From the NCBI GenBank assembly GCA_003255745.1, contig QKYL01000005.1, positions 16,112 to 80,111 of the forward strand: 64,000 nt of DNA, read 5' to 3'. Origin of the DNA: Paracoccus saliphilus (GTDB lineage Bacteria > Pseudomonadota > Alphaproteobacteria > Rhodobacterales > Rhodobacteraceae). This document shows positions 30,508 through 38,167 of the stretch, piece after piece. Position numbers and translations under genes: made by a program. Position 1 is the stretch's first letter, and every line of letters begins with the position of its first letter. The notes under the pieces were generated by a model. That model saw only the letters and a list, made by a program, of their open reading frames with translations, searched no databases and was not told where the DNA came from.

Positions 30508-31797
30508 TCAGCGGCGGCCGGCTTCCAGCGCATCCTCGAAGGTTCGCAGGCCCGCGACCGGGGACTGGACCAGGACTGACATGTTGCCCGGCTTGTGCTG
30601 GTTGCGGTACATCTTCATGTGCGCCTGCGGGATTTCGGCCCAGGGGAAAACCTCGGACATGCAGGGGTCCAGTCGACGCTCCAGCATCAGCTTGTTTGCG
30701 GCGCTGGCCTGTTTCAGATGCGCAAAGTGACTGCCCTGGATGCGCTTCTGGTGCATCCAAAGGTAACGGACGTCAAAGGTGCAGTTGAAGCCCGTGGTGC
30801 CGGCACAGATGACAACCATGCCGCCCTTTTTACAGACCAGGGTGGACACGGGAAAGGTCGCCTCGCCCGGATGTTCGAATACGATGTCGACGTTGTTGCC
30901 CTTGCCGGTGATGTCCCAGATCGCGGCGCCGAACTTGCGCGCCTCGGTGAACCATTCCTTGTATTCGGGGGTGTTGACGGTGGGCAGCTGGCCCCAACAG
31001 CGGAATTCCTTGCGGTTGATGACGCCTTTGGCGCCCAGGCCCATGACGAAGTCGCGCTTGTCCTCTTCGCTGATGACGCCGATGGCATTGCCGCCCGCCG
31101 CGTTGATCAGCTGGATCGCATAGGAGCCAAGCCCCCCCGAGGCGCCCCAGACCAGCACGTTCATACCCGGCTTCAGCTCGTGCGGCTCGTGCCCGAACAG
31201 CATCCGATAGGCCGTGGCCAGCGTCAGCGTATAGCAGGCCGCTTCCTCCCAGGTCAGGTGGCGCGGCCGGGGCATCAGCTGCTGGGCTTGGACGCGGGTG
31301 AACTGGGCAAAGCTGCCGTCCGGGGTTTCATATCCCCAGATGCGCTGCGTGGGCGAATACATTGGGTCGCCGCCGTTGCAATGTTCGTCATCACCATCGT
31401 CCTGATTGCAATGGATCACGACCTCGTCGCCGACCTTCCAGCGCTTGACCTTGTCGCCAACCGCCCAAACGATCCCCGAAGCATCCGATCCCGCGATGTG
31501 ATAGGGTTGCTTGTGAACGTCGAACATGCTGATCGGCTTGCCTAGGCCCGCCCAGATCCCGTTGTAGTTGACACCGGCGGCCATCACCAAAACCAGAACC
31601 TCGTTGCTGTCAATGCTGGGCGTGTCAACGACCTCCAGCTGCATCGCCTGGTCGGGCTCGCCCTGGCGTTCGCGTCGGATGGCCCAGGCATGCATCTGCG
31701 CGGGCACATGCCCCAGGGGGGGCATCTCACCAATGGCATAAAGGTCTTTGACGGGTGCTTCGTAGGGCGCGATCTGGGTCGGGGCGTCGAGGGCCAT
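30508..31797 (-). CDS. ccr: Crotonyl-CoA carboxylase/reductase
   Basis: 429 residues. Ccr reductively carboxylates crotonyl-CoA to (2S)-ethylmalonyl-CoA with NADPH and CO2, the key step of the ethylmalonyl-CoA pathway for acetyl-CoA assimilation. It is a medium-chain dehydrogenase with the conserved N-terminal MPPLGHVPAQMHAWAIRRER, the nucleotide-binding VWGASGGLGSYAIQLINAAGG and the GTTGFNCTFDVRYLWMHQKR segment of true Ccr. AGGAG lies 7 nt before the ATG. ecm is nearby at 33140, separated by an unrelated acyltransferase gene. Confidence 0.97.
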   Translation of the reverse strand: MALDAPTQIAPYEAPVKDLYAIGEMPPLGHVPAQMHAWAIRRERQGEPDQAMQLEVVDTPSIDSNEVLVLVMAAGVNYNGIWAGLGKPISMFDVHKQPYHIAGSDASGIVWAVGDKVKRWKVGDEVVIHCNQDDGDDEHCNGGDPMYSPTQRIWGYETPDGSFAQFTRVQAQQLMPRPRHLTWEEAACYTLTLATAYRMLFGHEPHELKPGMNVLVWGASGGLGSYAIQLINAAGGNAIGVISEEDKRDFVMGLGAKGVINRKEFRCWGQLPTVNTPEYKEWFTEARKFGAAIWDITGKGNNVDIVFEHPGEATFPVSTLVCKKGGMVVICAGTTGFNCTFDVRYLWMHQKRIQGSHFAHLKQASAANKLMLERRLDPCMSEVFPWAEIPQAHMKMYRNQHKPGNMSVLVQSPVAGLRTFEDALEAGRR

Positions 31798-31848
31798 CTG
31801 GGTCTCCTAAATACTGCAGTGCAGAAACTCGTCTTTTGTGAATTACGA

Positions 31849-31884
31849 TTGGATGCGCAAGAATGCAATACAAACCGCATCCAA
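31849..31884. promoter_or_regulatory. Long inverted repeat upstream of ccr (candidate operator)
   Basis: TTGGATGCG at 31849-31857 and CGCATCCAA at 31876-31884 are perfect 9-bp inverted arms separated by 18 bp, 52-87 bp before the ccr start. The spacer is AT-rich for this genome. A second dyad, CTGCA-G-TGCAG at 31814-31824, lies closer to the gene. ccr is tightly regulated in this group, and RamB is a known regulator linked to this pathway in Paracoccus, but no binding site is claimed here. Confidence 0.5.
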
Positions 31885-31988
31885 AAAGTAACAAAATGAC
31901 CCTTCGGCAAATGCGCGCTCGTTGATCAGTGGTGCCCCAATCATTCTTGGCTGCGGAATGGTGTGCTGGCGCTCGTGCCTTTATACGC

Positions 31989-32002
31989 CTTGTCAAGACA
32001 AG
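31989..32002. promoter_or_regulatory. Palindrome upstream of the acyltransferase gene
   Basis: CTTGTC-AA-GACAAG, a perfect 6-bp dyad 30 bp before the ATG. It overlaps a possible -35 (TTGTCA at 31990-31995) with a weak -10 (TTACGA) 18 bp further on. Confidence 0.4.
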
Positions 32003-32032
32003 CTGTGCCGGTTTTACGATCAAGGATGTTCC

Positions 32033-33079
32033 ATGTCTTCGAATTCCGCCAGGATGCCGGCATTGCCGGTGGAAACCCTGCGTGCGATCGCGATCCTGCT
32101 TTTGGTCAGCTTTCATGTGATCGGCGGTGCACGGACGGATGGTCTTGGCCTTGCCCATCCGCATCCGTTGCGAATCTATGGCGACCTGTTCGTAGACATC
32201 CGGATGCCCCTGTTCGCCTTCGTCGCAGGGGTGGTCTATGCCCTGAAGCCGCCGCGACGCGGCACGCTGCTGCCGTTCCTGCTGGGCAAGTTCCGCAGGC
32301 TGGCCATTCCCGGCATCACGGCGATCACGGTCTTCATGGCCTTCGGCTATGCAATCGACGGCCGCCTGCCGTTCCAAGGCCAGTTCTGGCAGGCATATTA
32401 CCGTCACTACGAAATTTTCTGGTTCCTGCAGGTCATGCTGATCATCTTTCCGGTGCTGGGCCTTCTGGACGCCCTGACCGATGGCGCGGTCCTGTGGCCG
32501 GCGCTGATCCTGTCGCTGCTTGCGATCGCGATGGGCTGGTCCTTTGACAGCGAGGTCATGGCCGCCAACCGGATCACGCATCTGCTGGGCTACCTGCTGC
32601 TGGGCGTGGCCTTCATCCGTCATATCGAGGTGCTGAAAACCCATCACAGGCTGGCAACGGCTGTTGGCGTGTCGGTCTTCCTGGCGGGTCTGGCCATGAA
32701 CCTGTGGATCATGCAGCAGACCGGACGTCCGTCGGCCGAGCGTCTGGACCTGCAAAGCCTGCTGTTCGCCGGCGGGGCCTGCATGACCGCGATGCTGGTC
32801 CTGCCGCGGCTGCACTGGCTGTCTTGGCTGGGGGCATTCTCCCTGACCATCTATTTGTACCATATCATAGTCACGTCGGGTGTCCGTCGGGCACTGCAGG
32901 CCATCGATGTCGAATCACTGGCGGTTCATCTGCTGCTGGGCACTGCGTTTGGCATCCTGCTGCCGGTGCTGGTGCAGGTTGTGGCGGCAAGATGGCAGGT
33001 CACGCGCCTGCTGGTGTTGGGCCTAAGGGCCCATCGCCCAACGCTCGAACTTGTGCCACGCCGCGCTGCAGCGAATTGA
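32033..33079 (+). CDS. Acyltransferase-3 family membrane protein
   Basis: 348 residues, about ten membrane helices. The N-terminus LPVETLRAIAILLLVSFHVIGG carries the conserved R-x(n)-H pattern of acyltransferase 3/OafA-type enzymes, which transfer acetyl or other acyl groups to surface polysaccharides or lipids. The ATG at 32033 has AAGGA 6 nt upstream. It sits between ccr and ecm, genes usually adjacent in relatives, and has no glycan genes around it, so it may be an insertion. The substrate is unknown. Confidence 0.85.
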   Translation: MSSNSARMPALPVETLRAIAILLLVSFHVIGGARTDGLGLAHPHPLRIYGDLFVDIRMPLFAFVAGVVYALKPPRRGTLLPFLLGKFRRLAIPGITAITVFMAFGYAIDGRLPFQGQFWQAYYRHYEIFWFLQVMLIIFPVLGLLDALTDGAVLWPALILSLLAIAMGWSFDSEVMAANRITHLLGYLLLGVAFIRHIEVLKTHHRLATAVGVSVFLAGLAMNLWIMQQTGRPSAERLDLQSLLFAGGACMTAMLVLPRLHWLSWLGAFSLTIYLYHIIVTSGVRRALQAIDVESLAVHLLLGTAFGILLPVLVQVVAARWQVTRLLVLGLRAHRPTLELVPRRAAAN

Positions 33080-33139
33080 CGGCGCAGTTTTGTGTCTGTA
33101 TTAATCCGAGCAAGGACATAATCTTGCGAGGACGCTGAC

Positions 33140-35098
33140 ATGGCCGAAAAGGATAAGCCTTGGCTGTTCCGCACCTATGCGGGCCATTCCACGGCGGCGA
33201 AATCGAACGCTCTCTATCGCACCAACCTGTCGAAGGGGCAGACAGGTCTGTCGGTGGCCTTCGACCTGCCCACGCAAACCGGGTATGACAGTGACCATGT
33301 GCTGGCGCAGGGCGAGGTCGGGAAGGTGGGTGTGCCCGTCTGCCACCTGGGCGATATGCGCACGCTGTTCGACCAGATCCCGCTGGAGCAGATGAACACC
33401 TCGATGACGATCAACGCGACAGCGCCTTGGCTTCTGTCGCTGTACATCGCAGTGGCTGAGGAACAGGGGGCCGATGTCAGCCGCCTGCAGGGGACGGTGC
33501 AGAACGACCTGATCAAGGAATACCTGTCGCGCGGCACCTATATCTGCCCGCCCAAGCCGTCGTTGGCGATGATCACCGATATTGCCGCCTATACGCGCCA
33601 GCATCTGCCGAAGTGGAACCCGATGAACGTCTGCAGCTATCATCTGCAGGAGGCGGGCGCGACGCCGGAGCAGGAGCTGGCCTATGCGCTGGCAACCGCC
33701 GTGGCGGTGCTGGACGACCTGAAGGACAAGGTGCCCGCCGACAGCTTTCCCGAGATGGTCGGACGCATCAGCTTTTTCGTGAACGCAGGCATCCGGTTTG
33801 TCACCGAGCTGTGCAAGATGCGCGCCTTCACTGAATTGTGGGACGAGATCACCCGCGACCGCTATGGCATCACCGAGGAGAAATACCGCCGCTTCCGCTA
33901 TGGCGTGCAGGTCAACAGCCTGGGCCTGACTGAGCAGCAGCCCGAAAACAACGTTTATCGCATCCTGCTGGAAATGCTGGCGGTCACGCTGTCGAAAAAC
34001 GCCCGTGCGCGCGCGGTGCAATTGCCCGCCTGGAACGAAGCCTTGGGCCTGCCGCGCCCCTGGGATCAGCAATGGTCGCTGCGCATGCAGCAGATCCTGG
34101 CCTATGAAACGGACCTGCTGGAGTTCGGCGACCTGTTCGATGGCAATCCGGTCATCGCGGCGAAGGTCGAGGAACTGAAGCAGGGCGCCCGGGACGAGTT
34201 GGCAGCTTTGGACCAGATGGGCGGCGCAATCGCAGCGATCGACTACATGAAGGCCCGGCTGGTCGAGTCGAACGCCGCGCGGCTTGGCCGGATCGAGGCC
34301 AACGAGACGGTCGTGGTGGGCGTAAACCGCTGGCAGCAGGCCGAGCCGTCGCCGCTGACGGCGGGGGATGGCGGCATCATGGTGGTCGATCCAGCGGTCG
34401 AGGCAGACCAGGTCGGCCGCCTGAACGCCTGGCGCGCCGACCGCGATGCCGGTGCCGTGGCCGCTGCGCTGGAGGCGCTGCGCGAGGCGGCGCGGACCGG
34501 GCGCAACGTGATGCCTGCTTCTATCGCGGCGGCGCGGGCCGGGGTGACGACGGGCGAATGGGCGGGGGTGATGCGCGCGGTGCATGGCGAGTACCGTGGC
34601 CCCACCGGGGTGTCGTCCAGCCCGTCGAACCGGACCGAGGGACTGGAGGAAATCCGCGAGGCGGTGGACGCCGTCAGCACACGTCTGGGGCGCCGGCTGA
34701 AGTTCCTGGTGGGCAAACCCGGCCTTGATGGGCATTCGAACGGAGCCGAACAGATCGCCGTCCGCGCCCGCGATTGCGGGATGGACATCACCTATGAAGG
34801 CATCCGGCTGACGCCCGAGGAGATCGTGGCCCGCGCGCAGGAACAGGAGGCCCATGTCGTGGGACTGTCGATCCTGTCCGGCAGCCATGTCCCGCTGATC
34901 GAGGACCTGATGGGCCGCATGCGGGCTGCGGGATTAACGCATGTTCCGGTCATCGTCGGCGGCATCATCCCCGACGACGACGCCCGCAAGCTGGCCGCGA
35001 TGGGCGTGGCGCGGGTCTATACGCCCAAGGATTTTCAGCTGAACACGATCATGATGGACATCGTGGCGCTGGTGGAACCGGGCGCAGTCGCCGCCTGA
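33140..35098 (+). CDS. ecm: Ethylmalonyl-CoA mutase
   Basis: 652 residues. Coenzyme-B12 enzyme converting ethylmalonyl-CoA to methylsuccinyl-CoA. The N-terminal mutase barrel begins KPWLFRTYAGHSTAAKSNALYR and includes LSVAFDLPTQTGYDSDH; the C-terminal B12 domain has the DxHxxG motif in GKPGLDGHSNGAEQIAVRARDCGMD. The family (also called MeaA) is distinct from methylmalonyl-CoA mutase in length and in its TYAGHSTAAKSN motif. Together with ccr it marks the ethylmalonyl-CoA pathway. A terminator follows. Confidence 0.96.
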   Translation: MAEKDKPWLFRTYAGHSTAAKSNALYRTNLSKGQTGLSVAFDLPTQTGYDSDHVLAQGEVGKVGVPVCHLGDMRTLFDQIPLEQMNTSMTINATAPWLLSLYIAVAEEQGADVSRLQGTVQNDLIKEYLSRGTYICPPKPSLAMITDIAAYTRQHLPKWNPMNVCSYHLQEAGATPEQELAYALATAVAVLDDLKDKVPADSFPEMVGRISFFVNAGIRFVTELCKMRAFTELWDEITRDRYGITEEKYRRFRYGVQVNSLGLTEQQPENNVYRILLEMLAVTLSKNARARAVQLPAWNEALGLPRPWDQQWSLRMQQILAYETDLLEFGDLFDGNPVIAAKVEELKQGARDELAALDQMGGAIAAIDYMKARLVESNAARLGRIEANETVVVGVNRWQQAEPSPLTAGDGGIMVVDPAVEADQVGRLNAWRADRDAGAVAAALEALREAARTGRNVMPASIAAARAGVTTGEWAGVMRAVHGEYRGPTGVSSSPSNRTEGLEEIREAVDAVSTRLGRRLKFLVGKPGLDGHSNGAEQIAVRARDCGMDITYEGIRLTPEEIVARAQEQEAHVVGLSILSGSHVPLIEDLMGRMRAAGLTHVPVIVGGIIPDDDARKLAAMGVARVYTPKDFQLNTIMMDIVALVEPGAVAA

Positions 35099-35122
35099 CA
35101 AGGGGCACGCGTTCCCAAATGA

Positions 35123-35151
35123 AAAGCGCCGCCCCCGTGGGGCGGCGCTTT
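35123..35151. terminator. Bidirectional intrinsic terminator between ecm and rpmE
   Basis: Perfect 13-bp stem AAAGCGCCGCCCC / GGGGCGGCGCTTT with a 3-nt loop. T-rich on the plus side and TTTTC on the minus side, so it can serve both convergent genes. Confidence 0.9.
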
Positions 35152-35173
35152 CTTGTCGTTGAAGGTGGGCTGA

Positions 35174-35395
35174 TCAGAAGCCCAAACCTGCGTATTTCGA
35201 CTTGAACTTGGTCACGCGGCCGCCGGCGTCCATCAGCTTGGCCGAGCCGCCGGTCCAGGCGGGATGCGAGGTCGGATCGATGTCCAGCGACATGGTGTCG
35301 CCTTCGCCGCCCCAGGTCGACCGCGTCTGGTAGGTCGTCCCGTCGGTCATCTTGACCTCGATCATGTGGTAGTCGGGATGGATCTCGTTTTTCAT
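35174..35395 (-). CDS. rpmE: Ribosomal protein L31
   Basis: 73 residues beginning [19 protein letters not shown]. This is a zinc-free (C-minus) L31: the CxxC pair of the zinc-binding type is absent, as is usual in alphaproteobacteria. It lies 14 nt after rplS and is the last gene of the minus-strand rpsP-rimM-trmD-rplS-rpmE run. Confidence 0.96.
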   Translation of the reverse strand: MKNEIHPDYHMIEVKMTDGTTYQTRSTWGGEGDTMSLDIDPTSHPAWTGGSAKLMDAGGRVTKFKSKYAGLGF

Positions 35396-35409
35396 CTGGT
35401 GACCTCTGC

Positions 35410-35793
35410 TCAGGCTTTCGCGTCCGACAGCGGACGGTAGTTGGTCTTTTCGGCGATACGAGCCGATTTGCCGCGACGGTCGCGCAGATAGTACAGCTTG
35501 GCGCGACGCACCTTGCCGCGACGCACGACCTCGATCGAATCGATGTTGGTCGAATAGAGCGGGAACACGCGTTCCACGCCTTCGCCGAAGCTGATCTTGC
35601 GCACGGTGAAGCTGGCCGCGATGCCGCTGCCGCCCTTGCGCGAGATACACACGCCTTCGTAGTTCTGCACGCGCGAACGCGTGCCTTCGGTCACTTTGTA
35701 GCCGACGCGGATGGTGTCGCCGGCCTTAAAGTCAGGAATGGTCTTGCCAAGCTGGGCGATCTGCTCGGCTTCGAGTTCTGCGATCAGGTTCAT
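35410..35793 (-). CDS. rplS: Ribosomal protein L19
   Basis: 127 residues. Conserved core [51 protein letters not shown]. It sits at the 30S-50S interface. Its start overlaps the trmD stop by 4 nt, the classic rpsP-rimM-trmD-rplS order. Confidence 0.97.
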   Translation of the reverse strand: MNLIAELEAEQIAQLGKTIPDFKAGDTIRVGYKVTEGTRSRVQNYEGVCISRKGGSGIAASFTVRKISFGEGVERVFPLYSTNIDSIEVVRRGKVRRAKLYYLRDRRGKSARIAEKTNYRPLSDAKA

Positions 35794-36665
35794 CGCTGTG
35801 GGTCCTTGTCATGCTCGCGGTGGTTCCGCGATTGGTCTGATGCGCCCGAGCGCTGTCGGTCCTTTGCCGGGTCCACAAGCGTTTCCGCATGTGCCCGCCA
35901 CAGATCGGGGCGGCGTTCTTTTGTCAGCCTTTCGGCCTCGCTTGCGCGCCAGTCGGCAATGGCCGCGTGATTGCCCCCCAGCAGAACCGGCGGGATCTCT
36001 CGGCCGTCCCAAAGGGCGGGCTTCGTGAACTGGGGGGCTTCCAGAAGGCCCCTGTTGCCGATGGAAAAGGATTCCTCGGCCAGAGAATCCTGATTCCCCA
36101 GCACGCGCGGTATAAGCCGGACCGTCGCGTCAATCAAGACCTGTGCGGCGATCTCTCCTCCGGTCAGGACATAGTCGCCGATGCTGATCTCTTCGACCCC
36201 GTGGGCGTCCAGGACGCGCTGGTCCACGCCCTCGAACCGGCCACAGATCAGGACCACGCCCGGACCCTGCGCCAGCTGGCGGGCGCGTTCCTGCGTCAGG
36301 GGCTTGCCGCGCGGTGACATGTAGATCACCGGCAGCGGCTGGCCGTGTCTCGCTTCGCGCAGAGCCGCGTCCATCACGTCGGCGCGGATGACCATGCCGG
36401 CCCCGCCGCCCGCGGGCGTGTCGTCCACGTTGCGGTGACGGCCGGTGCCGAAGTCGCGCAAGGGGATCGTCTGAAGGTTCCACAGGCCCTGCGCCAGCGC
36501 CTTGCCGGTCAGGGACAGGCCCAAAATGCCGGGAAATGCCTCGGGGAACAGGGTGACGATGCGGGCGGTCCAGGCCCCCTGGACCTGCGGTTCGGCCATC
36601 AACTCGCGCGGGCGCAGGCTGGCACTGATGGCCAGCCGGCCGTGGGACTTGGGCGTGTCGGTCAT
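35790..36665 (-). CDS. trmD: tRNA (guanine-37-N1)-methyltransferase
   Basis: 291 residues. It methylates G37 of tRNAs reading CNN codons, preventing +1 frameshifts. SPOUT-family knot motifs: [32 protein letters not shown] and [21 protein letters not shown]. The ATG at 36665 overlaps the rimM stop (ATGA); an internal ATG at 36599 would give a product starting [14 protein letters not shown], nearer the usual family N-terminus. The C-terminal tail beyond [14 protein letters not shown] is long and polar. Confidence 0.95.
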   Translation of the reverse strand: MTDTPKSHGRLAISASLRPRELMAEPQVQGAWTARIVTLFPEAFPGILGLSLTGKALAQGLWNLQTIPLRDFGTGRHRNVDDTPAGGGAGMVIRADVMDAALREARHGQPLPVIYMSPRGKPLTQERARQLAQGPGVVLICGRFEGVDQRVLDAHGVEEISIGDYVLTGGEIAAQVLIDATVRLIPRVLGNQDSLAEESFSIGNRGLLEAPQFTKPALWDGREIPPVLLGGNHAAIADWRASEAERLTKERRPDLWRAHAETLVDPAKDRQRSGASDQSRNHREHDKDPQR

Positions 36666-37162
36666 TCGTCGTCGCCGGGCGGGTCGGCGACGATGCGGCC
36701 GGCGGTCAGGTCCACCGTCGGCACGATGGCGCGGGTAAAGGGCAGCATCAGCACGTCCTTGCCCCCCACGATTTCCAGGATGTCGCCGGCGCCGTGGTCA
36801 TAGATCGCGCGCACCCGCCCAAGCGGCTGACCACCGGTGTCCACGACCTGCAGGCCGATCAGGTCGGCATGGTAGAATTCGTCGTCGGGCAGCGAAGGCA
36901 GCGCGCTGCGCGGAGCCCAGAGGGTGACACCGCGCAGGGCCTCGGCGTCCTCGCGGGTGCCGACGCCCGACAGGCGGGCACCCAGGCCGCCGGTCACGGC
37001 GCGGGTCAGGCTGAGGGTGAAGACGCGCTTGCCGTCCTCGGATGTCAGGGGGGCATAGGTGGCGATGTCGGCGGGTTCAGCGCAGAAGCTTTTCAGCCGC
37101 ACCTCTCCGTGGACCCCGAAGGCCCCCGCGATCGCGCCGACGCAGATGCGGTCTTCCGTCAT
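36662..37162 (-). CDS. rimM: Ribosome maturation factor RimM
   Basis: 166 residues from ATG 37162 ([26 protein letters not shown]). An in-frame GTG two codons upstream is less likely. RimM binds S19 and helps mature the 30S head. An N-terminal barrel is followed by the PRC-barrel motif [21 protein letters not shown]. The gene lies between rpsP and trmD. Confidence 0.95.
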   Translation of the reverse strand: MTEDRICVGAIAGAFGVHGEVRLKSFCAEPADIATYAPLTSEDGKRVFTLSLTRAVTGGLGARLSGVGTREDAEALRGVTLWAPRSALPSLPDDEFYHADLIGLQVVDTGGQPLGRVRAIYDHGAGDILEIVGGKDVLMLPFTRAIVPTVDLTAGRIVADPPGDDE

Positions 37163-37211
37163 TGGCACACCTTTGAAAAGGGTCTGGCGGGGTTGCCCCC
37201 GCCAGCGTGAA

Positions 37212-37568
37212 TCACTCGGCTTCGGCCGGGGCGGCGGCCTTCTTGGCGCGCTCTTCGGCGCGGGCCTTGGCTTTCTTGCCCGGCTCGGCCTTCTTCATGT
37301 TCTTGCGCTCGGTCTTTTCGGTCACGCCGGCGGCTTCCAGGAAGCGCGCGACGCGGTCGGTCGGCTGCGCGCCATGGCCCAGCCAGTACTGGATGCGCTC
37401 AATGTCCATCTTGACGCGGTCTTCGCTGTCTTTTGCCAGCAGCGGGTTGTAGATGCCCAGCTTTTCGATGAAGCGGCCGTCGCGCGGCATGCGCGAATCA
37501 GAGGCAACGATTGCGTAGTGCGGGCGCTTCTTGCTGCCACCACGGGCGAGGCGGATCTTCATGGCCAT
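37212..37568 (-). CDS. rpsP: Ribosomal protein S16
   Basis: 118 residues. The core [36 protein letters not shown] is standard. A C-terminal extension from about residue 85 is rich in Lys/Ala/Glu, common in alphaproteobacterial S16. AGGAG lies 9-13 nt before the ATG. It heads the ribosomal operon and follows the chorismate mutase gene. Confidence 0.97.
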   Translation of the reverse strand: MAMKIRLARGGSKKRPHYAIVASDSRMPRDGRFIEKLGIYNPLLAKDSEDRVKMDIERIQYWLGHGAQPTDRVARFLEAAGVTEKTERKNMKKAEPGKKAKARAEERAKKAAAPAEAE

Positions 37569-37619
37569 TTGGTTTTTCTCCTTTGAAATGGCGGGATCAG
37601 GACGTGCCGGGGGCGCGGC

Positions 37620-37916
37620 CTAGGATTGGTATTGCTCGTGGTGCCGAATAACTTCGGCGATCACGAAATTAAGGAATTTGCGCGCGAATTCCGGGTCCAG
37701 ATCGGCCTCGCGCGCGAGGCGTTCCAGCCGTTCGATCTGCTGCGCCTCGCGCGAGGGATCGGATGGCGGAAGGTCGTGATCGGCCTTGAGGCGGCCGACG
37801 GATTGGGTGTGCTTGAAGCGTTCGGCCAAGGTATAGACCAGAATCGCGTCCAGCCGGTCAATGCTGGCGCGATGCTCGCGCAAAAGCGCGGCGGCACGGG
37901 TGGCAGTGTCCGTCAC
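37620..37916 (-). CDS. Second AroQ-type chorismate mutase
   Basis: 98 residues, read from GTG 37916, which has GGAG 7-8 nt upstream on the minus strand. The AroQ motif is LREHRASIDRLDAILVYTLAERFKHTQSVGRLKADHDLPPSDPSREAQQ. The helix pattern and charged residues of bacterial chorismate mutases are conserved. The ffh-CM-rpsP neighbourhood is usual in Rhodobacteraceae. A second, divergent AroQ gene lies at 8093-8407. Confidence 0.85.
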   Translation of the reverse strand: MTDTATRAAALLREHRASIDRLDAILVYTLAERFKHTQSVGRLKADHDLPPSDPSREAQQIERLERLAREADLDPEFARKFLNFVIAEVIRHHEQYQS

Positions 37917-37955
37917 GCAAGCTCTCCAAGCCACTGATTTCGTTTGCAGTGCCCA

Positions 37956-37988
37956 TGCACCGAATGTGCACCGGATGTGCACAGGGCG
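37956..37988. repeat. Three 11-bp direct repeats upstream of chorismate mutase
   Basis: TGCACCGAATG, TGCACCGGATG and TGCACAGGGCG are head-to-tail with an 11-bp period, 40-72 bp before the GTG start. The spacing is about one helical turn. The first two differ at one base; the third has diverged after TGCAC. The core GTGCAC is itself palindromic. Confidence 0.6.
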
Positions 37989-38016
37989 TCCACCGAACAG
38001 CGTGCGGGCGTCCGGG

Positions 38017-38166
38017 TCATGCCGTGACCTTGGCCGGGTGGCGACAAACCGGGCAGGCGATGCCGGTGAATGCGCCGAGGTTGGACAGACGCGGGCCGCG
38101 CAGGATCAGGCGCCCGGTCGTGATGACCGGCACCAAAGCCGACATATCGTCCACCCCGGCCGTCAT
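38017..38166 (-). pseudogene. Remnant of a GNAT acetyltransferase gene
   Basis: A 49-codon frame starts at ATG 38166, overlapping the ffh stop region. Its residues 12-34 (PVITTGRLILRGPRLSNLGAF) are a typical GNAT N-terminal strand. After that the similarity stops, and a Cys-x2-Cys tail (GIACPVCRHPAKVTA) leads to TGA at 38017-38019. The acetyl-CoA-binding part is missing. In relatives I recall a full GNAT gene between ffh and chorismate mutase, so this looks like the 5' stub of a deleted gene. Whether the 49-residue peptide is made is unknown. Confidence 0.6.
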
Positions 38167-38167
38167 G

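Noticed and set aside
31922..32032. N-terminal extension of the acyltransferase
   Set aside because: The AAGGA site and the family start (LPVETLRAIAILLL) both place the start at 32033, and a palindrome with promoter-like elements lies in the extension.
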